DNA from: Bradyrhizobium sp. CCGB01
Lineage (GTDB): Bacteria > Pseudomonadota > Alphaproteobacteria > Rhizobiales > Xanthobacteraceae
Reading direction: 5' to 3'
NCBI RefSeq assembly: GCF_024199795.1
Contig: NZ_JANADK010000001.1
Coordinates: 3,658,001-3,722,000 of the forward strand
Length of the DNA stretch: 64,000 nucleotides
Shown here piece after piece: positions 1-8,308 of this stretch; position 1 is the stretch's first letter, and each line of letters opens with the position of its first letter. The notes beneath the pieces were generated by a model that was given only the letters and a program-made list of their open reading frames with translations, searched no databases and was not told where the DNA came from. The position numbers were made by a program, and so were the translations under genes.

Positions 1-140
1 ATGTCCGAGAACAGGAGATATTGATCGACCGGATGCCAGATCGGCCCTTCCGTGAAGTCGAAGCCGGTGCCGACCTGCGCGACCGGCGCATAGGGGTCGA
101 CCAGGGTTTCGAATGCGCTTCGCAAGGTGACATGGGTCAT
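1..140 (-). CDS. SMP-30/gluconolactonase family protein (N-terminal part, cut by window edge)
   Basis: Only the first 46 codons are inside the window. The minus strand reads MTHVTLRSAFETLVDPYAPV and continues with GTGFDFTEGPIWHP, the typical opening of SMP-30/gluconolactonase/LRE beta-propellers, where the Glu of the EGP motif is normally a metal ligand. Family members hydrolyse sugar or aromatic lactones. It starts 18 nt after the stop of the lactonase-like gene, so it is probably co-transcribed as the last visible gene of the catabolic operon. The rest of the gene is outside the window, so the full domain cannot be confirmed. Confidence 0.72.
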   Translation of the reverse strand, partial: MTHVTLRSAFETLVDPYAPVAQVGTGFDFTEGPIWHPVDQYLLFSD

Positions 141-158
141 CGGTCGATCCTTGAGGTG

Positions 159-1007
159 TCAGGCCGGGAACCAGTTGCGCGCCGGAAGCGACTGCACGAT
201 CGGGCCGGGGACCTGGTCGTGCAACCGTCCGACGACCATACCGCCTTCGATCTTGGCCGGCCTGTCGTGCACCGGCAGCAGATAGCGCGAATTGCTCAGG
301 AGCTTCTTGATCGACGCCTTCTCGGCGCGCTTGCTGGTGCCGTGGTTGCCGGTGGTGCGTGGCTCCCAGTCGTGAATCTCGTGGAAGGGCGTGACGATCT
401 GGTCGTTGAAGTCGTAGATCACGTCGCCGCAGATCGTCGCGATCCCGTCGGCAGTCTCGACGATGATGTTCATCGAGCCCTCGGTATGTGCATTGGCGGC
501 ATCGCAATAGACGCCGGGCATCAGCTCGACAGGACCTGTGATCTCGAGGTCGAGGAAGCGTAGCGCACTTTTCGTGTGCAGCCGGTCGATCAGATGCTTG
601 ATGTCGGGCGCCGGATACTGCGGATGCATCAATCCCGAGACGGAATATTCGAGCTCCTTCCGGTTGAGGACGACGGTCGTATTCATCGGGAACAGATCGT
701 CCTTGCCGGCGTGGTCGATGTGCAGATGGGTGTGGCAGACGAAGCGTACGTCGCCCATGCGCACGCCATGGCGCGCGAGCTGGTTCTCGATCATGTGCTC
801 GTGGTATTGCAGGCCGCGCATCCCAAGCGTTTCCATGATCTGGTTGGAGCGGTAACCGGTATCGACCACGACCGGATATTTGCCGCCGAGGATCAGGAAG
901 CCGAGAGTGAGGACGCGGCGGGTACGGCCGCAGTCGCGGCCGAGGACCAGAAAGCTCGATTCCAGCTCGATATCGCCGTAGTCCAGGATCTTGATCTCCA
1001 GCGCCAT
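159..1007 (-). CDS. N-acyl-homoserine-lactonase-like metallo-beta-lactamase-fold hydrolase
   Basis: A 282-residue protein with the zinc-binding HTHLHIDHAG motif of the metallo-beta-lactamase fold near residue 105, and further His/Asp ligands downstream (NAHTEGS, ICGDVIYD, LPVHD). This layout fits the AttM/AiiB-like lactonase family, which opens lactone rings using two metal ions. The start MALEIKILDYGD is preferred over upstream in-frame codons because GGGAGGGAAACG lies directly before it. It sits 32 nt after the amidohydrolase gene. In this context the substrate is more likely a catabolic lactone than a quorum signal, but that is inference. Cytoplasmic, no signal peptide. Confidence 0.8.
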   Translation of the reverse strand: MALEIKILDYGDIELESSFLVLGRDCGRTRRVLTLGFLILGGKYPVVVDTGYRSNQIMETLGMRGLQYHEHMIENQLARHGVRMGDVRFVCHTHLHIDHAGKDDLFPMNTTVVLNRKELEYSVSGLMHPQYPAPDIKHLIDRLHTKSALRFLDLEITGPVELMPGVYCDAANAHTEGSMNIIVETADGIATICGDVIYDFNDQIVTPFHEIHDWEPRTTGNHGTSKRAEKASIKKLLSNSRYLLPVHDRPAKIEGGMVVGRLHDQVPGPIVQSLPARNWFPA

Positions 1008-1039
1008 TCGTTTCCCTCCCTCATCTGTTTTCTTGTCTG

Positions 1040-1924
1040 TCAGAGCCGATAGACGCGCGCCGCGGTGTTCCGGAAGATCGCGTCCTGTTGCCCGGTGCTT
1101 AGCGGCGCAGCCGCCGCGCGAAACGCGTCGACGAGCTCGCGATAACTGGTCCACAATTTCTCGATCGGAAAGTTGGAGCCGAACAGGCAGCGTTCGGCGC
1201 CGAAGACCGCGACGGTGTCGGCGACCACAGCGGCGACATGCGCGGGATCGTTGCGATGGATGAAGGTGCCGAGCCCGGAGAGCTTTGAGACCACATTCGG
1301 GCAGGCGGCGAGCCGGGCCATTCCGGCGCGCCAGGCCGCGCGTCCCGCCGGCGAGAGATCTTCGAGCATGCCCGCATGCTGCAGGATGAAGGTCACCTTG
1401 GGGCAGGATTCGGCGAGCTGCGCGGCATCCGGCATCTGCGGTGTGAAGACCTGGAGATCGAAGCTCCAGCCGTAGTCGGCGAGATGCGCGATGTTGCGGC
1501 GGACCATGGGATCGAGGCAGAGGTCGGGCTTTGCCGCGAAGCGGTAGAGCGGGTTCTCGTGCCAGTGCAGCTGCATACGCACGCCGCGCACGAGCGGATA
1601 GCGCTTCAGGCGATCGAGTTGGGGGCGCACGTCGTCGGCCGTGAAATTGGCATAGGCGACGATGGCGTGGGGCCAGCCGTGTTCATCGGCCGTCGTCTGC
1701 ACCCAGGCCGTCTCGTCCTCGAAGCGGTCGTTGGCCCAGTTGGTCTGGACATAGACGGAGCGGGTGACGCCGGTGCCCTTGAGGTCGTCGAGATATTCCT
1801 GGATCGGATAGTCGCGCCTGATCGGCTCGTAGGGTCCGAAGATGCGGGGCTGCATGGGGCCGGTCAGCCAGGGCAGGTCGGCCTGCCGCCAGATATGATG
1901 ATGCCCGTCGACAATGTCGGTCAC
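1040..1924 (-). CDS. Amidohydrolase family protein (TIM-barrel, amidohydro-2 type)
   Basis: A 294-residue protein beginning MTDIVDGHHHIWRQADLPWL. The early HHHIW metal-binding motif, the central FILQHAG and the late LFGSNFPIEK are characteristic of the amidohydro-2 group, which includes 2-pyrone-4,6-dicarboxylate lactonase, sugar lactonases and decarboxylases. It should hydrolyse a lactone or decarboxylate a ring acid in the cytoplasm. Its ATG overlaps the stop of the CoxE-like gene in an ATGA junction, so it is translationally coupled. Together with the two following lactone-hydrolase-type genes it makes the back end of the operon look like ring cleavage and lactone opening. Exact substrate not deducible. 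Confidence 0.82.
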   Translation of the reverse strand: MTDIVDGHHHIWRQADLPWLTGPMQPRIFGPYEPIRRDYPIQEYLDDLKGTGVTRSVYVQTNWANDRFEDETAWVQTTADEHGWPHAIVAYANFTADDVRPQLDRLKRYPLVRGVRMQLHWHENPLYRFAAKPDLCLDPMVRRNIAHLADYGWSFDLQVFTPQMPDAAQLAESCPKVTFILQHAGMLEDLSPAGRAAWRAGMARLAACPNVVSKLSGLGTFIHRNDPAHVAAVVADTVAVFGAERCLFGSNFPIEKLWTSYRELVDAFRAAAAPLSTGQQDAIFRNTAARVYRL

Positions 1925-3042
1925 GCAACTCTCCTTCGTCCCAGTGCCAGCACATGCGCGACGATCGACGCGCTCGATCCGCCGTCGACGAGATCATCGA
2001 CGAAGCGCTCGATGGCGACGAGCGCTTCGGTCTGCGGGCGGAAACCCGGCCCCGTCGCGAGCGGCGTCAGCCAGCTCACGCGCCAGGCTCGTCGCGACAG
2101 TTTTGCCACGGCGTCGCGCAGCGCGTCGGGTTCGCCGCGCTCCAGCCCGTCCGAGACGACCACCACGGCTGCTCCTCGCGCATAGCCGCCAAATCGAGGG
2201 ACCGCGAGGAAGGCCTGCAGCGCGTCTCCGATGCGGGTGCCGCCGTCCCAATCGCTGACGAGGTGTGCCGCCGCGTTCAGCGCTTGCTCGCGACGCTTGA
2301 GCCGCAATGGGCGGGTGACGCGAGTCAGCCGCGTGCCGAAGGTGAAGACCTCGACATTGGGCGCGGCCTGGACCAGCGCATGTGCGAGCTTCATGTTGTC
2401 CTCGGTACGGCTCTTCATCGAGCCGGAGACGTCGATCAGCAGCAGGAACTTTCGCGGGCGCTGGCGGCGCTTCAGATGTCCGAGGCGCAAGATCTCGCCG
2501 TCGCTCCGCACGCTGTCGCGCAAGGTCCGGCGAAGGTCGGCAAATGGCCCGCGGCGGGCGCGCATGCGCCGGTGGCCGCGCCGCCGCGGCAGGCGCCGGG
2601 GGGCCTCGCGCGCCAGGCGGCGCAGCGCGTCGGTGGTGGAGAGTCGGGCGAAGCGGCGCTCGACCAGCGCTTCGGTGCGCGTCGCGGTGAGGCCGGATTC
2701 GTTGGCGTCGTCCGAGAGTAGCGGCTCCTCGTCGCCACGGCCTTCCTCCTGCAGCCGGACAGTCTCGTCGTCCTCGCCGTCATCGGCATGTTCGATGGCT
2801 TCGCTGCCGCGGAAATGGAGATCGAACAGCCGGTCGAAGGTTGCACGGCGCTCGGGCGGCGGGGCGAGGGTCGCCAGTGCCGCCTGCCTGATATCCCGGA
2901 GGTCGCGCGGGCCGAGCAACTCGATCGCCGAGAGAAATGCGGTGGTCTGCTCCGGTGCGACCGCAAAGTTGTTGGCGCGCATCAGCGCGACGAAGGAGAC
3001 GAACACGCGGGCAGCGCGCGGGAGTTGCGGCTCAGCGGTCAT
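1921..3042 (-). CDS. coxE: CoxE-like VWA-domain protein (Mo hydroxylase maturation)
   Basis: A 373-residue protein. The C-terminal half carries a von Willebrand A domain with the MIDAS motif LLIDVSGSMKS. The N-terminal half is the helical CoxE-type region, followed by an acidic linker (ADDGEDDET) and an Arg-rich stretch. CoxE proteins act with the MoxR-type ATPase CoxD in inserting sulfur and copper or otherwise activating the active site of CO-dehydrogenase-type enzymes. The start overlaps the stop of the CoxD-like gene by 4 nt, supporting a functional pair. Here the partner enzyme is not a true CO dehydrogenase (see the large subunit), so the role is a general activation function for this Mo hydroxylase. 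Confidence 0.85.
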   Translation of the reverse strand: MTAEPQLPRAARVFVSFVALMRANNFAVAPEQTTAFLSAIELLGPRDLRDIRQAALATLAPPPERRATFDRLFDLHFRGSEAIEHADDGEDDETVRLQEEGRGDEEPLLSDDANESGLTATRTEALVERRFARLSTTDALRRLAREAPRRLPRRRGHRRMRARRGPFADLRRTLRDSVRSDGEILRLGHLKRRQRPRKFLLLIDVSGSMKSRTEDNMKLAHALVQAAPNVEVFTFGTRLTRVTRPLRLKRREQALNAAAHLVSDWDGGTRIGDALQAFLAVPRFGGYARGAAVVVVSDGLERGEPDALRDAVAKLSRRAWRVSWLTPLATGPGFRPQTEALVAIERFVDDLVDGGSSASIVAHVLALGRRRVA

Positions 3043-3920
3043 GCGGTCGCCTCCGCAAGCATCGCGTCGAGCCGGGGCGAGATGAAGTGCAGGTCCTCCT
3101 CGTCCTTCAGCGCCACGCCGATCGAGCGCTTGAACGCATCAGGCCAGCGCGCGCCGCCCTTGTTGAGGAGCGTCGCGGCCTCGGCCCAGTCGACGGCTTC
3201 GGCGATACCTGGCGCCTTGCTCAGTGGTTCGCGCCTGAGCTTGCCGACGGCCGCGACGACCGCCCGCGCGGTCGCCTCGGCGACGCTGGAGGCCCGCAGC
3301 ATCACGATACGCGCCTCCCGTTCTTCCGTGGGATAGTCGATCCAGTGATAGACACAGCGGCGGCGCAAGGCTTCGTGCAGGTCGCGCGTCCGGTTCGAGG
3401 TGAGCACGACCACCGGCCGCTCGGCGGCGCGGACGGTGCCACGCTCGGGGATCGAGATCTGGAAGTCCGAGAGGAATTCGAGCAGGAATGCCTCGAACTC
3501 CTGGTCGGCGCGATCTATTTCATCGATCAGCAGCACGCTGGAGTCGGGCGCGCGGAGCGTCGCCAGCATCGGCCGCTCGATCAGGAACGTCTCGCCATAG
3601 ATGTCGATGCTCTCGTCGCCGGCCTGGCGGATTGCGAGCATCTGGCGTGGATAGTTCCACTCGTACAGCGCGGCCGACGCGTCGATGCCCTCGTAGCATT
3701 GCAGGCGGATGAGGCGGCGGCCGAGGACGGCGGCGATGGCTTTCGCGGCCTCGGTCTTGCCGACGCCGGGGGCGCCTTCGAGCAGGAGCGGCTTGCCGAG
3801 GGCAAGGCCGAGATAGGCCGCGGTCGCGAGCCCTTCGTCGGCGAGGTAATAGGCTGCCCGCAGCGCCTTCTCCAGTGCCTCGGGGCTGTCGATGCCGACG
3901 ATGTTGCCGCGAACTGCCAT
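3039..3920 (-). CDS. coxD: MoxR/CoxD-family AAA+ ATPase
   Basis: A 293-residue AAA+ protein with Walker A GAPGVGKTEAAKA, Walker B LLIDEIDRAD, and sensor residues around VVLTSNRTRDLHEA. MoxR-type ATPases remodel metalloenzymes and work with VWA-domain partners; CoxD does this for CO dehydrogenase. Start MAVRGNIVGIDSP was chosen because residues upstream in frame do not look like protein and overlap the preceding gene. It lies 7 nt after the C-terminal half of the molybdenum subunit and overlaps the CoxE-like gene by 4 nt. Cytoplasmic. Confidence 0.87.
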   Translation of the reverse strand: MAVRGNIVGIDSPEALEKALRAAYYLADEGLATAAYLGLALGKPLLLEGAPGVGKTEAAKAIAAVLGRRLIRLQCYEGIDASAALYEWNYPRQMLAIRQAGDESIDIYGETFLIERPMLATLRAPDSSVLLIDEIDRADQEFEAFLLEFLSDFQISIPERGTVRAAERPVVVLTSNRTRDLHEALRRRCVYHWIDYPTEEREARIVMLRASSVAEATARAVVAAVGKLRREPLSKAPGIAEAVDWAEAATLLNKGGARWPDAFKRSIGVALKDEEDLHFISPRLDAMLAEATA

Positions 3921-3927
3921 GTCAGCC

Positions 3928-4950
3928 TCAGCGTCGCGCCTGTGGCCGCGCGCCGCCCTGGGTCCTGATCGCGCGCAGCACCTTTTCCGGCGTAATCGGC
4001 AGATCGTCGATGCGAACGCCGACGGCGTTGAAAATCGCATTCGCGACAGCGGGCAGCACGGGATTTGCGCACATTTCGCCCGGTCCTTTGGCGCCGAACG
4101 GGCCATCTGGCGCGGGGCGCTCCAGCACGGCGATATCGTGCGGGCAAATGTCGCCCGGGCCGGGCATCAGATATTCGACGAAGTCGCGGGGGCCGTGAAC
4201 AGGGTCGGGATAGTGAGGCTCCGTCGTCTCGTAGAGCGCGTGGCTCACGCCCATCCAGGCACCGCCCACGAGCTGCTGCTCCACCAGGCGCGGATTGAGC
4301 GCGCGGCCGAGCTCATAGGCGGAGTCCATGCGGACCATTGCGACTTCACCGGTCTCGTCGTCGACCTCGACCTCCGCCACGAGACAGGCATGGGCATAGC
4401 AGGTCGCCGGCGACATCTCGCCGGTTTCGGGATCGACGTTGGACAGAGGAACGAGGAATATGCCGCGGCCGGAGATGGTCTTGCCCTGCTTGAACTGGGC
4501 AGCGATGGCGACGTCCTTGGTCGAGATCGATCGATGTGGCGCACCCTTGACGTGGATGTTGCCGCGTCCGTCGGTTTCGAGATCGGCGGCGTTGACCTCG
4601 AGCTCCTCGGCGGCAGCCTCCATCATCACGCCGCGTGCCTCGCGGGCCGCGGCCATGACGGCGTTACCGACGCGGTGGGTGCCGCGCGAGGCGAATGAGC
4701 CCATGCAATGCGGGCCGGTGTCGGAATCTGCGGTGTCGACATAGACGTCCTCGACGGGAACGCCCAGCGTCTCTGCGCAGATCTGCCGCGTCACCGACTT
4801 CATGCCCTGGCCGAGATCGATCGACGACAGCGCCACCGTGAACTTGCCGCTCGGGTTGGAATGGACCAGCGCCTGGCTGGGATCGCCGCCGAGATTCATG
4901 CCGATGGGATAGTTGATCGACGCCATGCCGCGTCCGCGATGCCGGGTCAT
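3928..4950 (-). CDS. Molybdenum hydroxylase large subunit, C-terminal half (separate gene)
   Basis: A 340-residue protein starting MTRHRGRGMASINYPIGMNL. It corresponds to the C-terminal half of xanthine-dehydrogenase/CoxL-type molybdenum subunits. It has the SSIDLGQGMKS cofactor-binding motif, SFASRGTHRVGNA, and the late KGPGEMCANP motif whose Glu is the expected catalytic base. It starts one nucleotide after the stop of the N-terminal-half gene, in the +1 frame, and has its own AGGAGG 8 nt before the ATG. It is therefore likely made as a separate chain that assembles with the N-terminal half. A frameshifted single gene is the alternative; it would not explain the Pro-rich tail on the first half. 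Confidence 0.83.
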   Translation of the reverse strand: MTRHRGRGMASINYPIGMNLGGDPSQALVHSNPSGKFTVALSSIDLGQGMKSVTRQICAETLGVPVEDVYVDTADSDTGPHCMGSFASRGTHRVGNAVMAAAREARGVMMEAAAEELEVNAADLETDGRGNIHVKGAPHRSISTKDVAIAAQFKQGKTISGRGIFLVPLSNVDPETGEMSPATCYAHACLVAEVEVDDETGEVAMVRMDSAYELGRALNPRLVEQQLVGGAWMGVSHALYETTEPHYPDPVHGPRDFVEYLMPGPGDICPHDIAVLERPAPDGPFGAKGPGEMCANPVLPAVANAIFNAVGVRIDDLPITPEKVLRAIRTQGGARPQARR

Positions 4951-4951
4951 C

Positions 4952-6541
4952 TCAGCGCCTCCTGGTGCCGAACACGGAAGAGAAGCGGGTCGCGCCATGC
5001 GAGGGCGCGGCCGGCCGCGGTGGAGGCGGCGGCGCAGGCGGCGGCGGCTCGCGCGGTGGTTCGCGGGTGACCGACGGAGGGAGCCGGTCATAGGTCGTGC
5101 GCTGCTGTGCCGGCGCGGCGGGGCGTGCGCGGACATCCGTCGGTGTCGATGGAATGACAGCCCGGTTGCCGCCGCCGTCCTTGCGCGAGGAGGCGCGTTT
5201 GAACTCGTCACGGATCGGCCATTTCGCCTTTTCGGCGGCGACCTGGACACATTCGATCAGCGCGGTGTTCTTGGCTTCGCGCCGATGCGCCTTCATGTCG
5301 CCGTCGCGATAGGCATTGAGGATGCGGAACTCCATCGGATCCATGCCGACGAGGTTTGCCAGCTTGTCCATCTGGCACTCGATCGCGAAATCCATCGCTG
5401 TGACGCCGAAGCCGCGCATCGCGGTGGCCGGCGTCCGGTTGGTGAAGACGCAATAGACGTCGCCATAGACATTGGGGATCGTGTAGGGCCCGGGCAGATG
5501 CGCGGCGCATTTCACGGCGGCATAGCTGGACAGCCGCGTATAGGCGCCGCTGTCGAAATAGGCGCGGATCTTGCGCGCGACGATGCGGCCGTCGCGCATC
5601 ACGCCGTCCTTGATGTAGATGCGCTCGGCGCCGCGCGGCGGGCCGTACTGCATCTCCTCCTCGCGCCCGAACACGTAGCGGACGGGGCGTCCGGTCAGCA
5701 TCGCGCCCAGAATCGCGAGCGGCTCGGTCAGCGTATCCACCTTGCCGCCAAAGCCGCCGCCGACCGTGCCTCCGATGAAGTGGAAAGTGTTGGACGGCAC
5801 GTCCAGGATCTTGGCGCAGGTGTCGACCGAGAAGAACAGCGCCTGCGTCGAGGTATAGACGACGTAGCGGCCGTTGGTGTCGGGCGCGGCAATCGCGCCA
5901 TTGGTCTCGGTCGGCGCGTGCTCGATCGGCGACATCTGGTAACGCTGCTCCAGCACGTGATCGGCGGTCGCCAGCGCCGCGTCGGCATCGCCGAAGCGCA
6001 GTTTCTGATGGTCGTAGACGTCGTGATAAGTGAACGTGTTCTTGGGGTAGGTCTCGTTGACCACGGGCGCACCGGGTTTCAGGGCGTCCTCGACGTCGAA
6101 CACGGTCGGCAGCGGCTCGTAGTCGATTCGCACCTTTGCGATGGCCTCAAAAGCCTCGCGCTCGCTGTCGGCGACGATGGCAACGATCGGTTCGCCCTTG
6201 TAGCGGACCTTGTCGACCGCCAGCGAAGGCTCGTCGTCCTTGCCGAAATTGATCAGGCTGAGAAGCGTGTTGAGATTGACCGGCACGTCGGCGCCACGGA
6301 TGATCCGACGTACGCCAGCCGAGCGTTCGGCTTCCGTCGTGTCGATATGGCGCAGCCGCGCATGTGCCTGCGTCGAGCGGACTACCTTCAGATGCAGCAT
6401 GCCCTGCAGCTTGTGGTCGTTGAAATAGCTCGACGTGCCCGTGACATGGCCGAGCATGTCCTGGCGCTGCGTACCCTTGCCGATTTCCTTGAGGTTGTCG
6501 TCGCGCTCGTCGGCGAAAATGTCCTTGCGCAGTTCCAGCAT
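4952..6541 (-). CDS. Molybdenum hydroxylase large subunit, N-terminal half (separate gene)
   Basis: A 529-residue protein starting MLELRKDIFADERDDNLKEI. It covers the aldehyde oxidase/xanthine dehydrogenase a/b hammerhead domain (about residues 20-140) and the first molybdopterin-binding domain, with GGTVGGGFGGK and the active-site loop ATAMRGFGV. The loop lacks the AYRCSFR signature of form I CO dehydrogenase, so this is a xanthine-dehydrogenase-like hydroxylase. After WPIRDEFKR, where relatives run into the second half, it has about 65 residues of low-complexity Pro/Arg sequence and then stops. The rest is the next gene. It lies 11 nt after the 2Fe-2S subunit gene. Confidence 0.85.
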   Translation of the reverse strand: MLELRKDIFADERDDNLKEIGKGTQRQDMLGHVTGTSSYFNDHKLQGMLHLKVVRSTQAHARLRHIDTTEAERSAGVRRIIRGADVPVNLNTLLSLINFGKDDEPSLAVDKVRYKGEPIVAIVADSEREAFEAIAKVRIDYEPLPTVFDVEDALKPGAPVVNETYPKNTFTYHDVYDHQKLRFGDADAALATADHVLEQRYQMSPIEHAPTETNGAIAAPDTNGRYVVYTSTQALFFSVDTCAKILDVPSNTFHFIGGTVGGGFGGKVDTLTEPLAILGAMLTGRPVRYVFGREEEMQYGPPRGAERIYIKDGVMRDGRIVARKIRAYFDSGAYTRLSSYAAVKCAAHLPGPYTIPNVYGDVYCVFTNRTPATAMRGFGVTAMDFAIECQMDKLANLVGMDPMEFRILNAYRDGDMKAHRREAKNTALIECVQVAAEKAKWPIRDEFKRASSRKDGGGNRAVIPSTPTDVRARPAAPAQQRTTYDRLPPSVTREPPREPPPPAPPPPPRPAAPSHGATRFSSVFGTRRR

Positions 6542-6552
6542 GGTCGCGTTCC

Positions 6553-7029
6553 CTAGGCGCTGACCCGGCCGCCGGCGGCGGCGAGGATGGCATCGATGAT
6601 GGGCTCGTAGCCGGTGCAGCGGCAGATATTGCCGGAGATTGCCTCGACGACATCGGCGCGGCTGGGTTGCGGATTGCGGTCGAGCAGGGCCTTTGCCGCC
6701 ATCAGCATCCCCGGCGTGCAGTAGCCGCACTGGGCGGCAAAGTTGTCGGCGAAGGCGCGCTGGAGCGGGTGCAGGTTCGGTCCCTGCTTCAGGCCGTCGA
6801 GCGTCTCGACCGATCGGCCCGCAACGGTCTCCGCCAGCGTCAGGCACGACAGGTGCAACTCGCCGTCGATCAGCACACTGCAGGTGCCGCAGCTGCCCTG
6901 GCCGCAGCCGAATTTCGGCGTCATGTCGCCGATCAGTTCGCGCAGAGCGACCAGCAGGTTGGTGCCGCCGTCGACGAAGATCGCGACGTCGCGGCCGTTG
7001 TGACGAAACTGCAGGGGAATCTTGGACAT
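6553..7029 (-). CDS. Molybdenum hydroxylase small subunit, two [2Fe-2S] clusters
   Basis: A 158-residue protein with the plant-ferredoxin-type cluster motif CGQGSCGTCSVLIDG (around residues 40-55) and the C-terminal helical cluster motifs CGYCTPGML and ICRCTGYEPI. This is the normal size and order for CoxS/XdhA-type electron-transfer subunits, which pass electrons from the molybdenum site to FAD. It lies 6 nt after the FAD subunit gene and 11 nt before the large subunit N-terminal half, giving the medium-small-large order of cox operons. All cluster cysteines are present. Confidence 0.94.
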   Translation of the reverse strand: MSKIPLQFRHNGRDVAIFVDGGTNLLVALRELIGDMTPKFGCGQGSCGTCSVLIDGELHLSCLTLAETVAGRSVETLDGLKQGPNLHPLQRAFADNFAAQCGYCTPGMLMAAKALLDRNPQPSRADVVEAISGNICRCTGYEPIIDAILAAAGGRVSA

Positions 7030-7035
7030 GGCGGT

Positions 7036-7854
7036 CTATTCCTGTCCCGACAGCAGACGGCGCAGGTGGACGCCGACGATCTCGCGGCGGTACCAGGCGC
7101 TGCCGAGTGCGTTGTCGGAGGGCGATGTTCCTTCGGACGCCGCGGATGCGGCAGCCGCGATGGTCGCGCTATCCAGCGAGCGGCCCTCGAGCGCGCGCTC
7201 GGCGGCGCGGGCGCGGATCTGCGTTGGAGCCATCGAGCCGAGTGCGATGCGCGCGCCTGCGATCCGGCCGCCGCTGGTTGGCAAGTGTGCCGCGAGCGTG
7301 ATCACCGAGCCGCCCTTCGGCTTGATCCGTGCGATCTTGCGATAGCGGAAAGCCTCGGTGCTGGCCGGCCGGGTGCAGGACACCGACAGCACCAGGGTCC
7401 CGGCCTGCCGCTCGCGTGCCTGCAAGAATTCCTCGATCGGGATGTCCCGCGCGCCGAAGCCGCCTTGCACGGCGACAGTGGCATCGAGGGCGAGCAAGGC
7501 GACGGTGAAATCGCCGTATGGGCTTGGCGCAAAGAGATTACCGCCGACTGTCCCCATGTTGCGCACAGCGGGGCCTCCGATCGAGCGGGCAGGGGCGTGC
7601 AGGAAGGCGATGTCGCGTTCGGCGAGGATGCGCGCGAAGGTCACGCCGGCTCCGAGCGTAACGCGCGGACCGGATGCATCGATCCGCGTCAGGGCCTGGT
7701 CCCGCGCGCGAACAACGGTCGAGATCGAGACATCGCCCTCGTTCAGCGCACGCATCACCAGCGTGCCTCCGCCGAGATAGCGCGCGCTGCGGTCCGAGGA
7801 CAACACCCCGGCGGCCTCACTGGCGCTCGCAAAAGTCTTCACTGTGACGGCCAT
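7036..7854 (-). CDS. Molybdenum hydroxylase FAD-binding (medium) subunit
   Basis: A 272-residue CoxM-type flavoprotein. The N-terminal FAD site has YLGGGTLVM, followed by the second FAD motif NMGTVGGNL and a C-terminal CO-dehydrogenase flavoprotein domain with the SVITLAAHL strand. It transfers electrons from the iron-sulfur subunit to an external acceptor such as a quinone. The start MAVTVKTFASASEAA lies one nucleotide after the stop of an SRPBCC gene. The protein is slightly shorter than classical CoxM (about 288 residues) but keeps all recognisable FAD contacts. Confidence 0.92.
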   Translation of the reverse strand: MAVTVKTFASASEAAGVLSSDRSARYLGGGTLVMRALNEGDVSISTVVRARDQALTRIDASGPRVTLGAGVTFARILAERDIAFLHAPARSIGGPAVRNMGTVGGNLFAPSPYGDFTVALLALDATVAVQGGFGARDIPIEEFLQARERQAGTLVLSVSCTRPASTEAFRYRKIARIKPKGGSVITLAAHLPTSGGRIAGARIALGSMAPTQIRARAAERALEGRSLDSATIAAAASAASEGTSPSDNALGSAWYRREIVGVHLRRLLSGQE

Positions 7855-7855
7855 G

Positions 7856-8308
7856 CTAGGCGGCCTCCTTCAGGTGCCGGCGGATTGCGTCGAACCCGGC
7901 CTGATAAACGTCTTCGGCCACCATGTGGGTGATGCGCTCCCGATCCTCGGGCCTGGTCGTGAAGCGCGACTCCCAGTGCCAGAAGGTGCGGTCGCCATCC
8001 GTCACCGGCAGCAGGCGGACATGAGCGACGTAGTTGAACATCGGGATCGGGGTATCGAGCAGGCAATAGCTGAAACTCTGTTCGAGGTCGGACAGCGCCA
8101 GTAGCTGCTCGCGCAGCTCGGAGCCGTCCTTTAGCTTGAACCTCCTGACACAGCCGATCTTGTCCGAGGAATGGGCACGCTCGATCGATGAAGTTGCAAC
8201 CGCGGGATGCCAGTGGTCGTGTCCGTTGAAATCACGCAGCATCGACCACGCCGCATCCGTCGGGGCGTCCAGGATCGTGCTTTTGACGATATGCGGCATG
8301 GAGTTCAC
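7856..8308 (-). CDS. CoxG-like SRPBCC-family protein (copy 2)
   Basis: A 150-residue START/SRPBCC-fold protein (polyketide cyclase/dehydrase type). It begins MPHIVKSTILDAPTDAAWSM shortly after an upstream Met, with the family pattern DFNGHDHWHPAVATSS and KIGCVRRFKLKDGSELREQL. CoxG relatives help anchor CO dehydrogenase at the membrane; other SRPBCC proteins bind hydrophobic ligands. It overlaps the previous paralogue by 4 nt, so the two are coupled. Either Met at the N-terminus could be the start. Confidence 0.83.
   Translation of the reverse strand: MNSMPHIVKSTILDAPTDAAWSMLRDFNGHDHWHPAVATSSIERAHSSDKIGCVRRFKLKDGSELREQLLALSDLEQSFSYCLLDTPIPMFNYVAHVRLLPVTDGDRTFWHWESRFTTRPEDRERITHMVAEDVYQAGFDAIRRHLKEAA

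Noticed and set aside
159..1007. Quorum-quenching lactonase
   Set aside because: The fold fits, but the operon context (Mo hydroxylase, amidohydrolase, SMP-30) points to catabolic lactone hydrolysis. There is no luxI/luxR pair nearby.
4913..6556. 547-codon plus-strand frame over the Mo hydroxylase subunit
   Set aside because: Mirror frame of a well-recognised enzyme. The translated sequence has no family character.
3928..7854. Form I carbon monoxide dehydrogenase (coxMSL)
   Set aside because: The gene order fits, but the active-site loop is AMRGFGV, not AYRCSFR, so CO oxidation is not supported.
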